DNA of 64,000 bases from Asanoa ishikariensis. GTDB taxonomy: Bacteria; Actinomycetota; Actinomycetes; Mycobacteriales; Micromonosporaceae. The stretch spans positions 1,488,001-1,552,000 of the forward strand of contig NZ_FNQB01000001.1 of assembly GCF_900107455.1 (NCBI RefSeq). Direction: 5' to 3'. How positions within the stretch are numbered: the stretch's first letter is position 1; every line of letters starts with the position of its first letter. A model generated the notes under the pieces. It saw only the letters and a program-made list of their open reading frames with translations. It did no database searches and had not been told where the DNA came from. Of this stretch, positions 25,914 through 34,100 are shown piece by piece. Made by a program: the position numbers and the translations under genes.

Positions 25914-26321
25914 ATGACGACGTCCACGCTGCCCATGCTGGAGAACTACCCGCAGGCGATCAGCCTGGACCGCATCCAGCTCGCGGCCACCATCGACATC
26001 CTCGACGACTGCGCGGAGGCCTGCACCGCGTGTGCGGACGCCTGCCTGAGCGAGCCCGACGTGGCCGCGCTGGTCAGGTGCATCCGGACCAACCTCGACT
26101 GCGCGGACGTCTGCGCGACGACCGCCCGGGTGTTGTCGCGGCACACCGGCTACGACGCCACGATTGGCCGGGCCATGCTCCAGGCCTGTGTCATCGCCTG
26201 CTCCGCCTGTGCGCACGAGTGCGGCCTGCACGCCGAGATGCACGAACACTGCGGCATCTGCGCCGACGCGTGCCGGTCCTGCGAGCAGGCCTGCCGAGAC
26301 CTTCTCGCCGCGATGGACTAG
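25914..26321 (+). CDS. Four-helix-bundle copper-binding protein (Csp-like, DUF326)
   Basis: 135 residues with 16 cysteines in CxxxC and CxxC spacing (DDCAEACTACADACL, DCADVCATT, CVIACSACAHEC, CGICADACRSCEQACRDLL). In the Csp/DUF326 family these Cys residues line the inside of a four-helix bundle and store many Cu(I) ions. No signal peptide or Tat motif is visible, so this is a cytosolic, Csp3-like form. RBS AAGGAGG is well placed. Its TAG stop lies inside the left arm of the long palindrome 26318-26487. Confidence 0.93.
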   Translation: MTTSTLPMLENYPQAISLDRIQLAATIDILDDCAEACTACADACLSEPDVAALVRCIRTNLDCADVCATTARVLSRHTGYDATIGRAMLQACVIACSACAHECGLHAEMHEHCGICADACRSCEQACRDLLAAMD

Positions 26322-26487
26322 GGGGCGTCTCGTGGATCAAGGCGGCACTCCGCCGGGCCCAGACGACGACCGACCGCACGCGAAGAGCGGCCAGATACAA
26401 CACCGGTATCCGACCGCTCTCCGCGCACGCCCGGACGCCGCCTGGACCTCGCCGGAGCACCACCCTGATCCACGAGACACCCCCTAG
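26318..26487. repeat. 170-base near-perfect palindrome between convergent genes
   Basis: Both arms of about 80 bases pair almost fully around a seven-base loop (26399-26405) with one bulge. Outer arms 26318-26352 and 26453-26487 differ at five positions, and all five become G-U pairs on the minus-strand RNA; inner arms show mostly the same polarity. Both flanking genes take their TAG stop from the symmetric CTAGGGGG ends. It may be a mobile palindromic element fixed as a bidirectional terminator. I recall similar intergenic sequences in Micromonosporaceae, unverified. Confidence 0.85.
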
Positions 26488-27647
26488 GCCGCTGTCGCCC
26501 AGTCGACGTGGTAGTCGAAGACCTTGCGTTGGGCCGTGCTTGTCGCGGACAGGCGCAGGATCGTGGGTAGCACCGCGTCGCGGATCACCCGGCCGACCGG
26601 GCCGGCCGCCTTGCTGCTGTTGTTGCGGGCGGCGGCCTTGATGATGGCTTCGACGCGTGGGCGGCGGGCCGCCTCGTAGCGGGCGAAGGCGTCCGCCGGC
26701 TCCGCGTGGTCGCGCAGGCACTTGGCCAGCACCAGACCATCCTCGATGGACAGTGAGGCGCCCTGGCCCGACGTCGGTGTGGGTGCGTGTGCGGCGTCGC
26801 CGACCAGCACCACGCGGCGGGAGTGCCAGGAGCGCAGGCCGCGCACGGAGGCGATCGGGTCCATCGGCACCAGCTCAGGCGTCGCGGCGATGACGTCGAG
26901 CGCCGGGCCGGCGTCGTCGGCGAACAGCTCGCGCAGCCGGGACCGCCAGTCGACCGAAGCCAGCTCGCCGCGGGCCGGCTCGGAGCGGTGCGGCACGTTG
27001 GCGAACCACCAGATCTCGTCGCCCGGCGCGACCAGGTAGCCGAAGAACGCCCGGCGGCCGAAGATCATCTCGTAGTGGCCGGGTGCCGCGGAGACCGCCG
27101 AGACCGGAGGGGCGAAGCCGCCGTTTCCGACCAGCCCGGCATAGACCGGCGGCGGTGCGGTCGGGTCGATGGCCCGGCGGACGGCGGAGTGGATGCCGTC
27201 GGCGCCGATCAGCACGTCGGCCGACGCGGTGCTGCCGTCGGCGAACTCGGCCCGCACGCCGGTCGCGGTCTCGGACAGGCCCACGAACCGCTTGCCGGTC
27301 AGCACCGGGATGTCGCGCCCGGTGGCCTCGTCGTGCATGCCCCGGTAGAGGTCGGCGCGGCGGAGCGTGAAGCTGCGGGACCCGCCGGTGCTGGACTCGC
27401 CGAGCACCTTGCCGGTGGTGCTGCGCAGCGTGATGCCCGGCGTCGGGAAGGCATTGGCCAGGGCGGACGCGTCGGCGTCGAGCACCCGGAGCGCGTCGAC
27501 GCCGTTGGGTGCCAGGGTGAGGAACGCGCCGCCGCGGGGCGTGGTGGACGCCTCGTAGACGGTGGCGTCGATGCCGGCCTTGCGGAGCGCCATGGCGGTC
27601 GCCGGCCCGGCGATGCCACCACCGATGACCAGTGCGGTGCGAATCAT
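26484..27647 (-). CDS. FAD-dependent aromatic-type monooxygenase
   Basis: 387 residues from ATG 27647. Rossmann motif VIGGGIAGPATAMALRKAGI (GxGxxG), the ADGIHSAVRR block (DG motif), and the C-terminal FAD site LVGDAAHAPTPTSGQGASLS. These are group A flavoprotein monooxygenases of the PHBH/UbiH type, hydroxylating aromatic or polyketide substrates or inactivating drugs. Start is preceded by AGGGG at eight bases; it overlaps the PadR stop by four bases (ATGA). With the divergent exporter gene this suggests a PadR-controlled response to a toxic compound, by inference. Confidence 0.9.
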   Translation of the reverse strand: MIRTALVIGGGIAGPATAMALRKAGIDATVYEASTTPRGGAFLTLAPNGVDALRVLDADASALANAFPTPGITLRSTTGKVLGESSTGGSRSFTLRRADLYRGMHDEATGRDIPVLTGKRFVGLSETATGVRAEFADGSTASADVLIGADGIHSAVRRAIDPTAPPPVYAGLVGNGGFAPPVSAVSAAPGHYEMIFGRRAFFGYLVAPGDEIWWFANVPHRSEPARGELASVDWRSRLRELFADDAGPALDVIAATPELVPMDPIASVRGLRSWHSRRVVLVGDAAHAPTPTSGQGASLSIEDGLVLAKCLRDHAEPADAFARYEAARRPRVEAIIKAAARNNSSKAAGPVGRVIRDAVLPTILRLSATSTAQRKVFDYHVDWATAA

Positions 27648-28258
27648 GACTCGTACCCCTTCTGTCCTGTGTGGAAGGCGGCCCACTGCGGGCCCCAGCC
27701 CGTGTCCGGATCGGTGATCTGGCCGATGAACCGCTCGACGAAGGCGGCCTCGGCGTCGAGCAGCGTCGCCCGGTAGTCCTCTTCGACGAGGAACAGCGGA
27801 TGCAGCCCGTTGGTGAGCGCGCCGGCGACCATCGTGCGGGTCTGCTCCCGCAGCTCGCCGAGGCGCAGCAGGCGCTGGCGCAGCAGGGCGACCGCCTCGT
27901 CGGGCGGCAGCGCCGCGATCAGGGAGAGCGCGGCGACGAAGTGCGGGTACTCGTGGTCGGGCTCGCCGACGAGCTCGCGCAGCCAGTCGTGCAGCTCCGA
28001 ACGGCCGGCGTCGGTGATCGCGTAGACCGTGCGCTCGGGGCGCTGCCCCTCGCGGGTGGTCTCCTGCTCCGCGACGAAGCCGGCCTTGTCGAGCTGCTGG
28101 ATCACCATGTAGAGCGAGCCGTGGTTGAACCGGATGCTCCGGTCGTCGCCGTTGTCGCGCAGCGTCCGCGACAGCTCGTAGGGGTGCTTCGGCCCCATCG
28201 TCAGGTAGGACAGCACCGCCAGGGCCAGCAGGTTGCCGACCTTCCGCTTCTTGGCCAC
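27644..28258 (-). CDS. PadR-family transcription regulator
   Basis: 204 residues from GTG 28258, AGGAGG six bases upstream. N-terminal winged helix LLALAVLSYLTMGPKHPYEL and SIRFNHGSLYMVIQQLDKAG, wing RTVYAITDAGRSELHDWLRE, and a helical C-terminal dimerisation domain, the usual PadR layout. Upstream a 20-base palindrome (28284-28303) lies between this gene and the divergent exporter and is a likely operator. It is cotranscribed with the monooxygenase. Confidence 0.92.
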   Translation of the reverse strand: MAKKRKVGNLLALAVLSYLTMGPKHPYELSRTLRDNGDDRSIRFNHGSLYMVIQQLDKAGFVAEQETTREGQRPERTVYAITDAGRSELHDWLRELVGEPDHEYPHFVAALSLIAALPPDEAVALLRQRLLRLGELREQTRTMVAGALTNGLHPLFLVEEDYRATLLDAEAAFVERFIGQITDPDTGWGPQWAAFHTGQKGYES

Positions 28259-28283
28259 CGCGCACCTCCTTCAGTCAACTCCA

Positions 28284-28303
28284 ACTATCCATTACTGAAT
28301 AGT
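28284..28303. promoter_or_regulatory. Probable PadR operator
   Basis: A 20-base palindrome ACTAT(C/T)CA.. centred at 28293-28294, in an AT-rich patch of an otherwise GC-rich window, 25 bases before the PadR start. It is flanked by a direct repeat AGTCAACT at 28273-28280 and 28307-28314. The spot would let PadR act on its own operon and on the divergent exporter. Confidence 0.6.
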
Positions 28304-28367
28304 CAGAGTCAACTAATGAAATCTGAGCGGTTGCGTACGGCGATGGATGGCTGTTGGGTCGTTACCC

Positions 28368-29609
28368 ATGGGGCAGGTGCGACGGCGACCGTTGGTGGCG
28401 TTCCTGGTCGCCGAGGGCGCGTCGCTGGCCGGCAACAAGATGACCATGCTGGCGCTGCCCTGGCTGGTGCTCGACACCAGCGGCTCGCTGACCCGGGTCG
28501 GCCTGGTCGCGTTCGCGCAGACCGGCTGCTACGTGCTGGTGAAGATCGCGGGCGCACCGTGGATCGACCGGCTGGGCCGCAAGCGCTGCGCGGTCGCCGG
28601 CGGGTTGGCCAGCGCCGTGGTGCTGGCCGCCGCGCCCGTGCTCAGCCATTCGGCCGGGTTGCCGTTCGCCGCGCTGTTGGTGATCGTCGCCGCGCTCGGG
28701 GCGGTCCAGAGCATCACCGACGCGGCCAAGCGGCTCATGGTGCCCGACCTGGTCGCCGCCAGCGGTGCACCGCTGGAGCGGGTGACCTCGTTGTACGCCG
28801 GCGTCGAGCGGCTCTCGTTCCTGCTCGGCACGCCCGCCGCCGGCCTGCTGATCACCTTCCTGGGCGCGGTGAACGTGCTGCTCCTGGACGCCGTGGCCGC
28901 ACTGTTGGCGGCCCTGCTGATCGCGGTCGCGGTGCCGGCGGCGCCCCGGCCGGAGAGCACCGACGGCTACCTGGAGTCGCTGCGGGTCGGGCTGCGCTAC
29001 GTCCGCACCGACCGGCTGCTGCTGTCCATCTCCGCGCTGCTGCTGTTCGCCAACCTGATCGACCAGGCGACTATGGCGGTCTACGTGCCGGCCTGGATCA
29101 AGCAGGTCTTCGACAACCCGTCGTTGCTGGGGACGATCGCCGGCGCGTACGGCCTCGGCGCGGTGCTCGGTTCGATGGCCTTCGCCTGGCTGGGTCCGCG
29201 CCTGCCGCGCTACGCCACCTTCGCGGTGTCGCTGCTGCTGGCCGGGTCGCCACTGCTGTTCGGCATGGCCCTGACCACCAGCCTGCCCCTGCTGCTCGGC
29301 ATCTGCGTCTGGGCCGGCGCGATGTCGGCGTCGATCAACCCGATCATCAGCAGCGCGATGTTCGAGCGGGTGCCGCCCGACCTGCACGCCCGGGTGTTCG
29401 GCTTCACGGGGTCGCTGGCCTGGGCCGGGATTCCGCTGGGCGGGCTGCTCGGCGGCCTGGTTCTGGACACGCTGGGTCGCACGCCGGGGCTGTTGCTCTC
29501 GGCGTCGCTCTATCTCGGCGTCACCCTGCTCCCGCTGGTCTTCCGGCGGACCTGGCGCGAGCTCGACCGCGACGAGCTGCCGGCCGCCGTCGAGCCGGCG
29601 GCCGCTTGA
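28368..29609 (+). CDS. MFS exporter (EntS-like)
   Basis: About 413 residues with twelve hydrophobic helices and no nucleotide-binding motif; WIDRLGRKRCAV in the first cytoplasmic loop matches the MFS A-motif D-R-x-G-R-R/K. Closest in style to enterobactin-exporter-like or macrolide-exporter MFS proteins. Start uncertain: ATG 28368 (MGQVRRRPL) is taken, with ATG 28347 equally open; neither has an obvious RBS. It is divergent from a PadR gene with a palindromic operator between them, so it is probably the regulated exporter. The minus-strand DUF1918 gene ends one base after the exporter stop. Confidence 0.88.
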   Translation: MGQVRRRPLVAFLVAEGASLAGNKMTMLALPWLVLDTSGSLTRVGLVAFAQTGCYVLVKIAGAPWIDRLGRKRCAVAGGLASAVVLAAAPVLSHSAGLPFAALLVIVAALGAVQSITDAAKRLMVPDLVAASGAPLERVTSLYAGVERLSFLLGTPAAGLLITFLGAVNVLLLDAVAALLAALLIAVAVPAAPRPESTDGYLESLRVGLRYVRTDRLLLSISALLLFANLIDQATMAVYVPAWIKQVFDNPSLLGTIAGAYGLGAVLGSMAFAWLGPRLPRYATFAVSLLLAGSPLLFGMALTTSLPLLLGICVWAGAMSASINPIISSAMFERVPPDLHARVFGFTGSLAWAGIPLGGLLGGLVLDTLGRTPGLLLSASLYLGVTLLPLVFRRTWRELDRDELPAAVEPAAA

Positions 29610-29798
29610 TCACTCGTCGTGGCGCTCCACGTGCGCCTCGGTGCCCGGGAACACCAGGCCTTCGGTGCCGTCCGGCCAGCGGACCAGGTATGGCGGGCTC
29701 CCGTCGGAGTGCCGCACCTCGACGATCTCACCGAGCCGCCGCGGATCACCCACGTGGATGCCCTCGACGACGAGTCGGTCTCCTACCTCGGCTTGCAT
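29610..29798 (-). CDS. DUF1918 small protein
   Basis: 62 residues, MQAEVGDRLVVEG followed by EIVEVRHSDGSPPYLVRWPD and EGLVFPG, the complete DUF1918 domain (an SH3-like small barrel of actinobacteria). AGGAGG stands before the ATG. Function unknown. It begins after the exporter gene's stop and is divergent from the dipeptidase gene. Confidence 0.9.
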   Translation of the reverse strand: MQAEVGDRLVVEGIHVGDPRRLGEIVEVRHSDGSPPYLVRWPDGTEGLVFPGTEAHVERHDE

Positions 29799-29891
29799 GA
29801 CATGCCTCCTCCAGCGCTGCTAAAACTGCTCATTCCCCGGCATTTCCGGCGCACACCTGGACGGCGGTTCGAGCTGAGGCATGATGCGCAG

Positions 29892-30857
29892 ATGGATCAA
29901 CGGCTGCTCTGGGAGCAGCACTGCTGCCTCCCGCTGGTGCCCACGGCCGACCTGGACGAGCTGACCCGGTACGCCCGGCCCGGCGGCGCGTACGTGTCGG
30001 TCAATGTCGGCTTCTCGCCGCACTCGACGGAGCTGGTCTTCGAGCTCCTGCACACCTGGCGCCGCGGGGTGACCGCGCACGACCAGCTCACGCTGGTCGA
30101 CGGGGTGGCCGACATCGACGCCGCGACCCGCGCGGGCCAGATCGGCGTGGCCTTCGACCTGGAGGACTCCGGGCCGCTCGGCGGGCGGCTGGAGCGGGTC
30201 AAGGAGTTCTACGACCTGGGCGTACGCACGATGCTGCCGACCTACAACCTGCGCAACGCCGCCGGCTCCGGCTGCATGGACGAATTCGACGGGGGGCTCA
30301 CCGCGTACGGGCAGGATCTGGTCCGCGAGATGAACGCGGTCGGGATGGTGGTCGACGGTTCGCACTGCAGCATCCGCACGGGCCTCGACCTGGCCTCGGT
30401 GACGCAGGCCCCGATGGTCTACAGCCACTCCTGCATGCGGGCGCTCTGGGAGCACGAGCGCAACATCACCGACGACCAGGCGCGGGCCTGCGCGGAGACC
30501 GGCGGCGTCGTGGGCATCACCGGCGTCGGTGTCTTCCTGGGCCCGAACGACGCGAGCGTCGAGGCGATGGTGCGACACATCGACTACGCGGTGGAGCTGA
30601 TCGGCCCCGATCACGTCGGCGTCGCCTCGGACTACTCCTTCGACCTCGAAGACCTCAACCGCGAGATGGCCACGAACCCGGAACTGTTCCCGGAGCCGTA
30701 CCGCCGCTACGGCCCGATCAAGATCATGCCGCCGGAGGATCTGCTCCGGGTGGAACAGGCACTGCTCGACCGCGGCTACCCGGGGGAGGCGGTGGCCGGC
30801 ATCCTCGGCGGCAACTTCCGCCGGGTAGCGGAACAGGTCTGGAAACCGATCGGCTAG
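29892..30857 (+). CDS. Membrane dipeptidase homologue (peptidase family M19)
   Basis: 321 residues from ATG 29892, giving the family-like start LLWEQHCCLPL; the frame is open upstream only across the DUF1918 gene. A TIM-barrel metallohydrolase: AFDLEDSGPL (metal Glu), LTAYGQDLVREMN, VDGSHCSIRT, MVYSHSCMRALW (His ligands) and DHVGVASDYS. The usual D-x-H at the first strand is replaced by WEQHC, so one metal ligand may differ. The family cleaves dipeptides; members with altered ligands act on other amides. No signal peptide. Confidence 0.83.
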   Translation: MDQRLLWEQHCCLPLVPTADLDELTRYARPGGAYVSVNVGFSPHSTELVFELLHTWRRGVTAHDQLTLVDGVADIDAATRAGQIGVAFDLEDSGPLGGRLERVKEFYDLGVRTMLPTYNLRNAAGSGCMDEFDGGLTAYGQDLVREMNAVGMVVDGSHCSIRTGLDLASVTQAPMVYSHSCMRALWEHERNITDDQARACAETGGVVGITGVGVFLGPNDASVEAMVRHIDYAVELIGPDHVGVASDYSFDLEDLNREMATNPELFPEPYRRYGPIKIMPPEDLLRVEQALLDRGYPGEAVAGILGGNFRRVAEQVWKPIG

Positions 30858-31189
30858 CGCGTCATCCTTGGGCGGAAGATCAAATTCGAGGGCTTGACTC
30901 GGGTCCGCGATGGTCCGGACCGTTCCTCCCGCGAGGGACCGCTCCGCTTCGCTGCGCTGCCAGGCCCGCCGTGGTCAATCTTGACGCCGGTCGGTCGCCG
31001 CGCGCTGGCATGGGTCCTGGCGCGCCGGCGTACATGCGAAAGCATGTGCGTACATGCTTTCGCATGTCCGCCCGTGCGCGATGCACCCGGTAAAGAGGGA
31101 CGTCGCCGCTGAAGCTGTCGCCAGGAACGCGCCGCACCGCTGGGCGACCGCTCGGTTCCGTCGCTGGTCGGGGATCACCGCGGCCCGAG
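30858..31189. repeat. Gene-free convergent region with nested hairpins
   Basis: No gene is seen in the 332 bases between the dipeptidase and the AAA-ATPase stops. At 31032-31067 two 16-base arms form a perfect inverted repeat with a four-base loop; each arm is itself a six-base hairpin with a GAAA or TTTC loop (ACATGC-GAAA-GCATGT). An imperfect outer repeat links about 30878-30917 with 31172-31210 (TTGACTCGGG shared). Probably a bidirectional terminator or small repeat element. Confidence 0.55.
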
Positions 31190-34100
31190 TCAATCCTTAG
31201 AAATTGATCTTCTGAGCGTTGCTTCGACTTCGCCGATGCGGTCGGCGACCAGGCCGACCGCGCCGACCGCGCGGCTCATCGGGTCGTCGTCCGCCCCGCC
31301 GAGGGCGCGTTGGCGCAGGTAGGCCGCCTTGACCTCCGACCACCGGGCTTCCTGCGACGGGGTCAGCCGGCCCCGTAGCTCGGCCAGCTTGAGCAGGTTG
31401 GCCTCCGCCGCCGCGGCCAGGGTCTGTGCCTCCCCGACGTAGTGGTCGTCGAGGACCGCCTCCAGCTCCTCGTCGTTCATCACCGGCAGGATGCGTTCGG
31501 CGAGTTTGTTCATGTTGCGGTACGAGCCCTGGAGCAGGAAGGCCGGCTCGGTGCGGGCCGCGTCGTCCTGGCCGGCGGAGGCGATGTAGGCCCGGTTGAC
31601 GGACAGCACCACGTCGCGCACCCGCAGGAGTTTGGCCAGCACGGAGCGGATCTGGGTGAGCTCGACCGCCGGGTACGGGTGTGCGAGCTGGTCGGGCAGC
31701 ACCGAGCTGTCGCCCCGGGCCATCCGGACCAGCAGCTCGACGTCGCCTCTATCCCGTGTGGACAGTGGGGCCAGCACCGGGTTGGTGGTCAGCGCGTTCT
31801 CGACGTAGCTCAGTGCGAACAGCTCGTCCCGGCCCGACAGCACGTCGCCCAGGTTCCACACGTCGGCGCGGTTGGCGAGCATGTCGGGCACCCGGAACCG
31901 TTTGCCGGACTCGGTGTACGGGTTGCCGGCCATGCACACCGCGAACCGCTTGCCGCGCAGGTCGTACGTGCGGGTGCGCCCGTCCCAGACGCCCTCCATG
32001 CGGCGCTGGCCGTCGCACAGCGAGATGAACTTCTGCAGCAGCTCGGGGGACGTGTGCTGGATGTCGTCGAGATAGAGCAGCACGTTGCTGCCCATCTCCA
32101 GCGCGAACGAGATCTTCTCGACCTCCTGGCGCGCGGTCGCGTCAGGGGCCGACGCCGGGTCGACCGACGTCACCGCGGTGCCCAGCGACGGGCCGTTGAT
32201 CTTCACGAAGACCAGGCCAAGGCGGCTGGCCACGTATTCCATGAGCGTGGTCTTGCCGTAGCCCGGTGGGGAGATCAGCAGCAGCAGGCCGGACTGGTCG
32301 ACGCGCTTGGCGTCGCCGGCCGCGCCGACCTGGCGGGCCAGGTTGTCGGCGATCAGCGGCAGGTAGACCTCGTCGAGCAGACGGTTGCGCACGAAGCCGG
32401 ACATCACCCGCGGCTTGTGCTCGTCGATCCGCAAACGACGCCCGGCGGATTCCGCGACCTGCGCCCGGAGCTTTTGGTACGCGCGGTACGCCGGCACCCG
32501 GGTGTCGCGGAACGCCGTCGTGCGGGCCAGCGCCTCGTCCAGCCGCAGCGTCAGCCGGCGCTCGGCGATCCGGGGATGGGTGCCGAGCAGGCCCTCGACG
32601 GTCGCCGTCAGCTCGGCCGACGAGTCGTACCGCGGGACGTCACACAGCTCGATGGCCACCGCTTCGGCCAGAAACTCGCTCTGCCCCGCGTACGCGGCCA
32701 GCCAGGCCTCGACGAGTTGGTGCCGCGCGGCCAGGTCGGTGCCGAGCGCGCGCAGGTCCTCGTCGAGCTCGCGGGCGCGCGGGCGGCCCAGCGCCTTGCG
32801 GAAGCCGGCCAGCAGGGACCGGGCGCCCGCGCTGGAGCCGAAGCCGTTGCCCGCGGCCAGTTCCTCGAACAGGTATTCGCCGGCCAGCGGGTGGTCCGGC
32901 AGCCCGGGCGCGGCGGTGAAGGCGGTGACCGCGGCCGACAGCTCCGCCTGGAGCTCGTCGATCGCCGGTGAGCCGCCGAAGACCGCGCGGGCGCGGGCGA
33001 GCGAGGCGGCGCGCCGGGTCCACAGTGGCTTCGCCAGATCGTCGGCGCCGTGAGCCCAGAAGAGCTGGGCCGCCGCGCGGGCGACCGGCGGGTACCGCAG
33101 CAGGCCCGCGCCGGCGTGCAGGCGCAGCAGCGCCTCGAGGATCGCGGTCGCGTCGGCGTCGTGGATGCCGCGCTCGTAGCCCTCGTCGATGCGCTCCTCG
33201 GCGGCCCGCCGCACCAGGTCCGCCAGCGTGCCGCCGGCCGCGGCCGTGTGCAGCACGTCCAGGTCGGCGGTGGCCAGGATCGAGGTGGCGAGGAACTCCG
33301 CGCGGCTGACCTCGGGGGACTCGGAGACCAGCGGCTGGTCCCAGAACTCCCTGGTGGTGAGGAACTGCGGGTCGTCGACCGGCGCGCGGAAGTCGGTGCC
33401 GGTGACCGCGACCGCCATGGCGCCGTCGTGCGGCACCAGCGCCAGGTCGATCGCCTGGGTGTTGACGGCGAACCGGTGCCGGCCGAGCTGGATGGTGTCG
33501 CCGCCGTCGCGGAACAGGTCGATCCGGTCGCGCAGGGCCCGGCCGGCCTCCTGCCGGGTCGCCTTGACCCGGCCGTCGAGCTCCTCGCCCCGGACCGCGT
33601 CGCCGAGCGCGCGCAGCTCGTCGGCGACCGACCGGAGCTTGGCCACCATCGGATCGCCGGCGAAGTAGGTGTTGACGTCGTCGAGCGTGTCCATCGTGGA
33701 CGCGCGCCGACGGACGCTGGTGAGGATCCGGTCCGCCGAGTCGACCAGCCGGTCGGCGCGCCGCGAGCGGTCGTCGACCAGCGCCTGCTTGCGGGCCGAG
33801 AACGCCTCGTACACGTCGGTGCGCTTGGTCGACAGCTCGGTCAGGAAGTCGTCGAACTCGCCGTACCGGGACTCCAGGACCTCGACCTGGAGCAGGAGAC
33901 GGCCGAGCTGGTCGTCGCACGCCTCGGGGGTGTCGCAGGCCGCGAGCGCGCCGGTCACCGCCTGGTTGAGCAGCGCGAACTCGGCGGCGAAGCCGGCCCG
34001 GCCCTCGACCGCGGCCAGCTCGCGGCGGCGGGCGTCGAGGGTGGCCCTGGCGCGGTTGACCGCGCCGAGCACCTCGCCGATCCGTTCCAGGATGGCGGTG

